Under the pieces are notes generated by a model. That model was given only the letters and a program-made list of their open reading frames with translations, made no database searches and was not told the DNA's origin. A stretch of DNA of 26,693 bases from a virus: positions 1 to 26,693 of the IMG/VR virus record IMGVR_UViG_3300033142_000473; one strand, 5' to 3'. The position numbers were made by a program, and so were the translations under genes. Positions 26,125-26,693 of the stretch are shown here, in pieces. Numbering within the stretch: position 1 is the stretch's first letter; the number at the start of each line of letters is the position of its first letter.

Positions 26125-26693
26125 TTCTTTTTATTCTCATCCACTTGCCTGCCATATCGCGCCCCTCCTGTGGTCTTGCACCCGACTTGAACGTAGCGTA
26201 TGCCGACATCCATTTGTTGAAACGTATACGACTGATGGTAAGCTTTGCCTTCGGTCCATAGTCGGGATACTGCTCAATAAATTCCATATAGGCGTTCTGC
26301 AAATGTATCTTGGTATCGACCTTTAGTAAATGGTTTTCGTCTGAGCCATTGATAAGACCACACCACTCGATGAAGTCGTGCGATGTCTCTGCCGATAGCT
26401 GACGAACCTTGAGATTAACAAACTTACTTTCAATCAAGCCCGTGCTTAAGTATCCTTGAAGACACCCTATCATATAATTATCAAACGCACACCACTCATC
26501 ATCATTCCAATCGCTGAAGAACAGCTGACCAAACTCATCCATCGGTGTGTAGTTCTTGTTGTAGTGCTGATGTAACTCAAGCTCCCACTTCCTCCTTGCG
26601 AATGAATTACCTGTACCCTTGATGGCGTAGTTGGTTGTGATAGCAATCTTAGGTGACTTGCTGAATGGTATCTTGATTGCATCCTTGTTCTTC
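26087..26693 (-). CDS. C-terminal part of a phage primase/SF3-type helicase (runs off window)
   Basis: Open to the window edge, with 201 residues visible; the N-terminus lies outside. The ATG at 26542 is internal, because the upstream codons read IPFSKSPKIAITTNYAIKGT, then GNSFARRKWELELHQ without a stop. TTNY fits sensor 1 of SF3/D5-like or DUF5906-type helicases, and the RRKWELEL segment fits the following arginine-finger region. The C-terminal ~110 residues look like the winged-helix end of phage primase-helicases (SRIRFNKWM, then GKWMRIKRN). Such proteins unwind DNA at the replication fork and often carry a primase at the N-terminus, which cannot be seen here. It heads the visible part of the leftward operon. 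Confidence 0.75.
   Translation of the reverse strand, partial: KNKDAIKIPFSKSPKIAITTNYAIKGTGNSFARRKWELELHQHYNKNYTPMDEFGQLFFSDWNDDEWCAFDNYMIGCLQGYLSTGLIESKFVNLKVRQLSAETSHDFIEWCGLINGSDENHLLKVDTKIHLQNAYMEFIEQYPDYGPKAKLTISRIRFNKWMSAYATFKSGARPQEGRDMAGKWMRIKRNDEVNTQTKLTV

Noticed and set aside
26470-26682. 70-residue leftward ORF at the window end
   Set aside because: It overlaps the primase-helicase frame, which carries the recognisable motifs, and is a His/Ser/Thr-rich shadow.

Overview
This window looks like part of the genome of a tailed, podovirus-type bacteriophage of Bacteroidota, probably a marine or flavobacterial host. It is about 40% GC and almost fully coding. Most starts lie behind A/T-rich leaders without a clear Shine-Dalgarno, as is usual for Bacteroidota and their phages. 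Several neck and tail proteins carry motifs that I recall from crAss-like (Crassvirales) and related Bacteroidota phages. I could not run a search, so family placements rest on motifs read by eye.

Left part, + strand (48-21932), is the late, virion-building block. Two neck or connector proteins (48-1016, 1016-1939) lead into a 1578-residue tail stabilization-type protein (1941-6677). A Cys-rich putative tail or adhesion protein (6694-7614) and a second conserved tail protein (7626-8459) follow. A small GNAT-like acetyltransferase (8481-8891) sits between this tail set and a set of putative internal virion proteins (8893-9804, 9808-11700). The block ends with a giant polyvalent protein that carries an HEMGH zinc-metallopeptidase motif (11988-21932). 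Its N-terminal piece appears to lie in a separate short ORF (11707-12036) joined at an A_AAA_AAG heptamer by -1 frameshifting, which would give a protein of about 3408 residues. The alternative is a miscounted A9 run.

The two gene blocks converge on a perfect 26-bp palindrome (21933-21958) that begins directly after the stop of the giant gene and contains the stop codon of the opposing gene, so it is a likely bidirectional terminator.

Right part, - strand (26693 down to 21953), is a DNA-metabolism operon. Read in its own direction it holds the C-terminal end of a primase/SF3-type helicase running off the window, an unknown 87-residue protein, an SNF2-like SF2 helicase, a conserved small phage protein, a two-helix membrane protein, a VRR-NUC nuclease, an unknown protein, a free-standing DnaA domain IV-like DNA-binding protein, two small helical proteins, an HNH nuclease and a PD-(D/E)XK-like nuclease. 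Neighbours overlap by 4 to 56 nt, four of them in ATGA style, so translation is probably coupled. The set suggests replication started by a primase-helicase, with the DnaA-like protein possibly recognising origin sites and three nucleases for recombination, repair or host-DNA attack. No DNA polymerase, endolysin, terminase, portal or capsid gene, and no tRNA or CRISPR array, is visible here. No gene-free stretch exceeds 300 bases.
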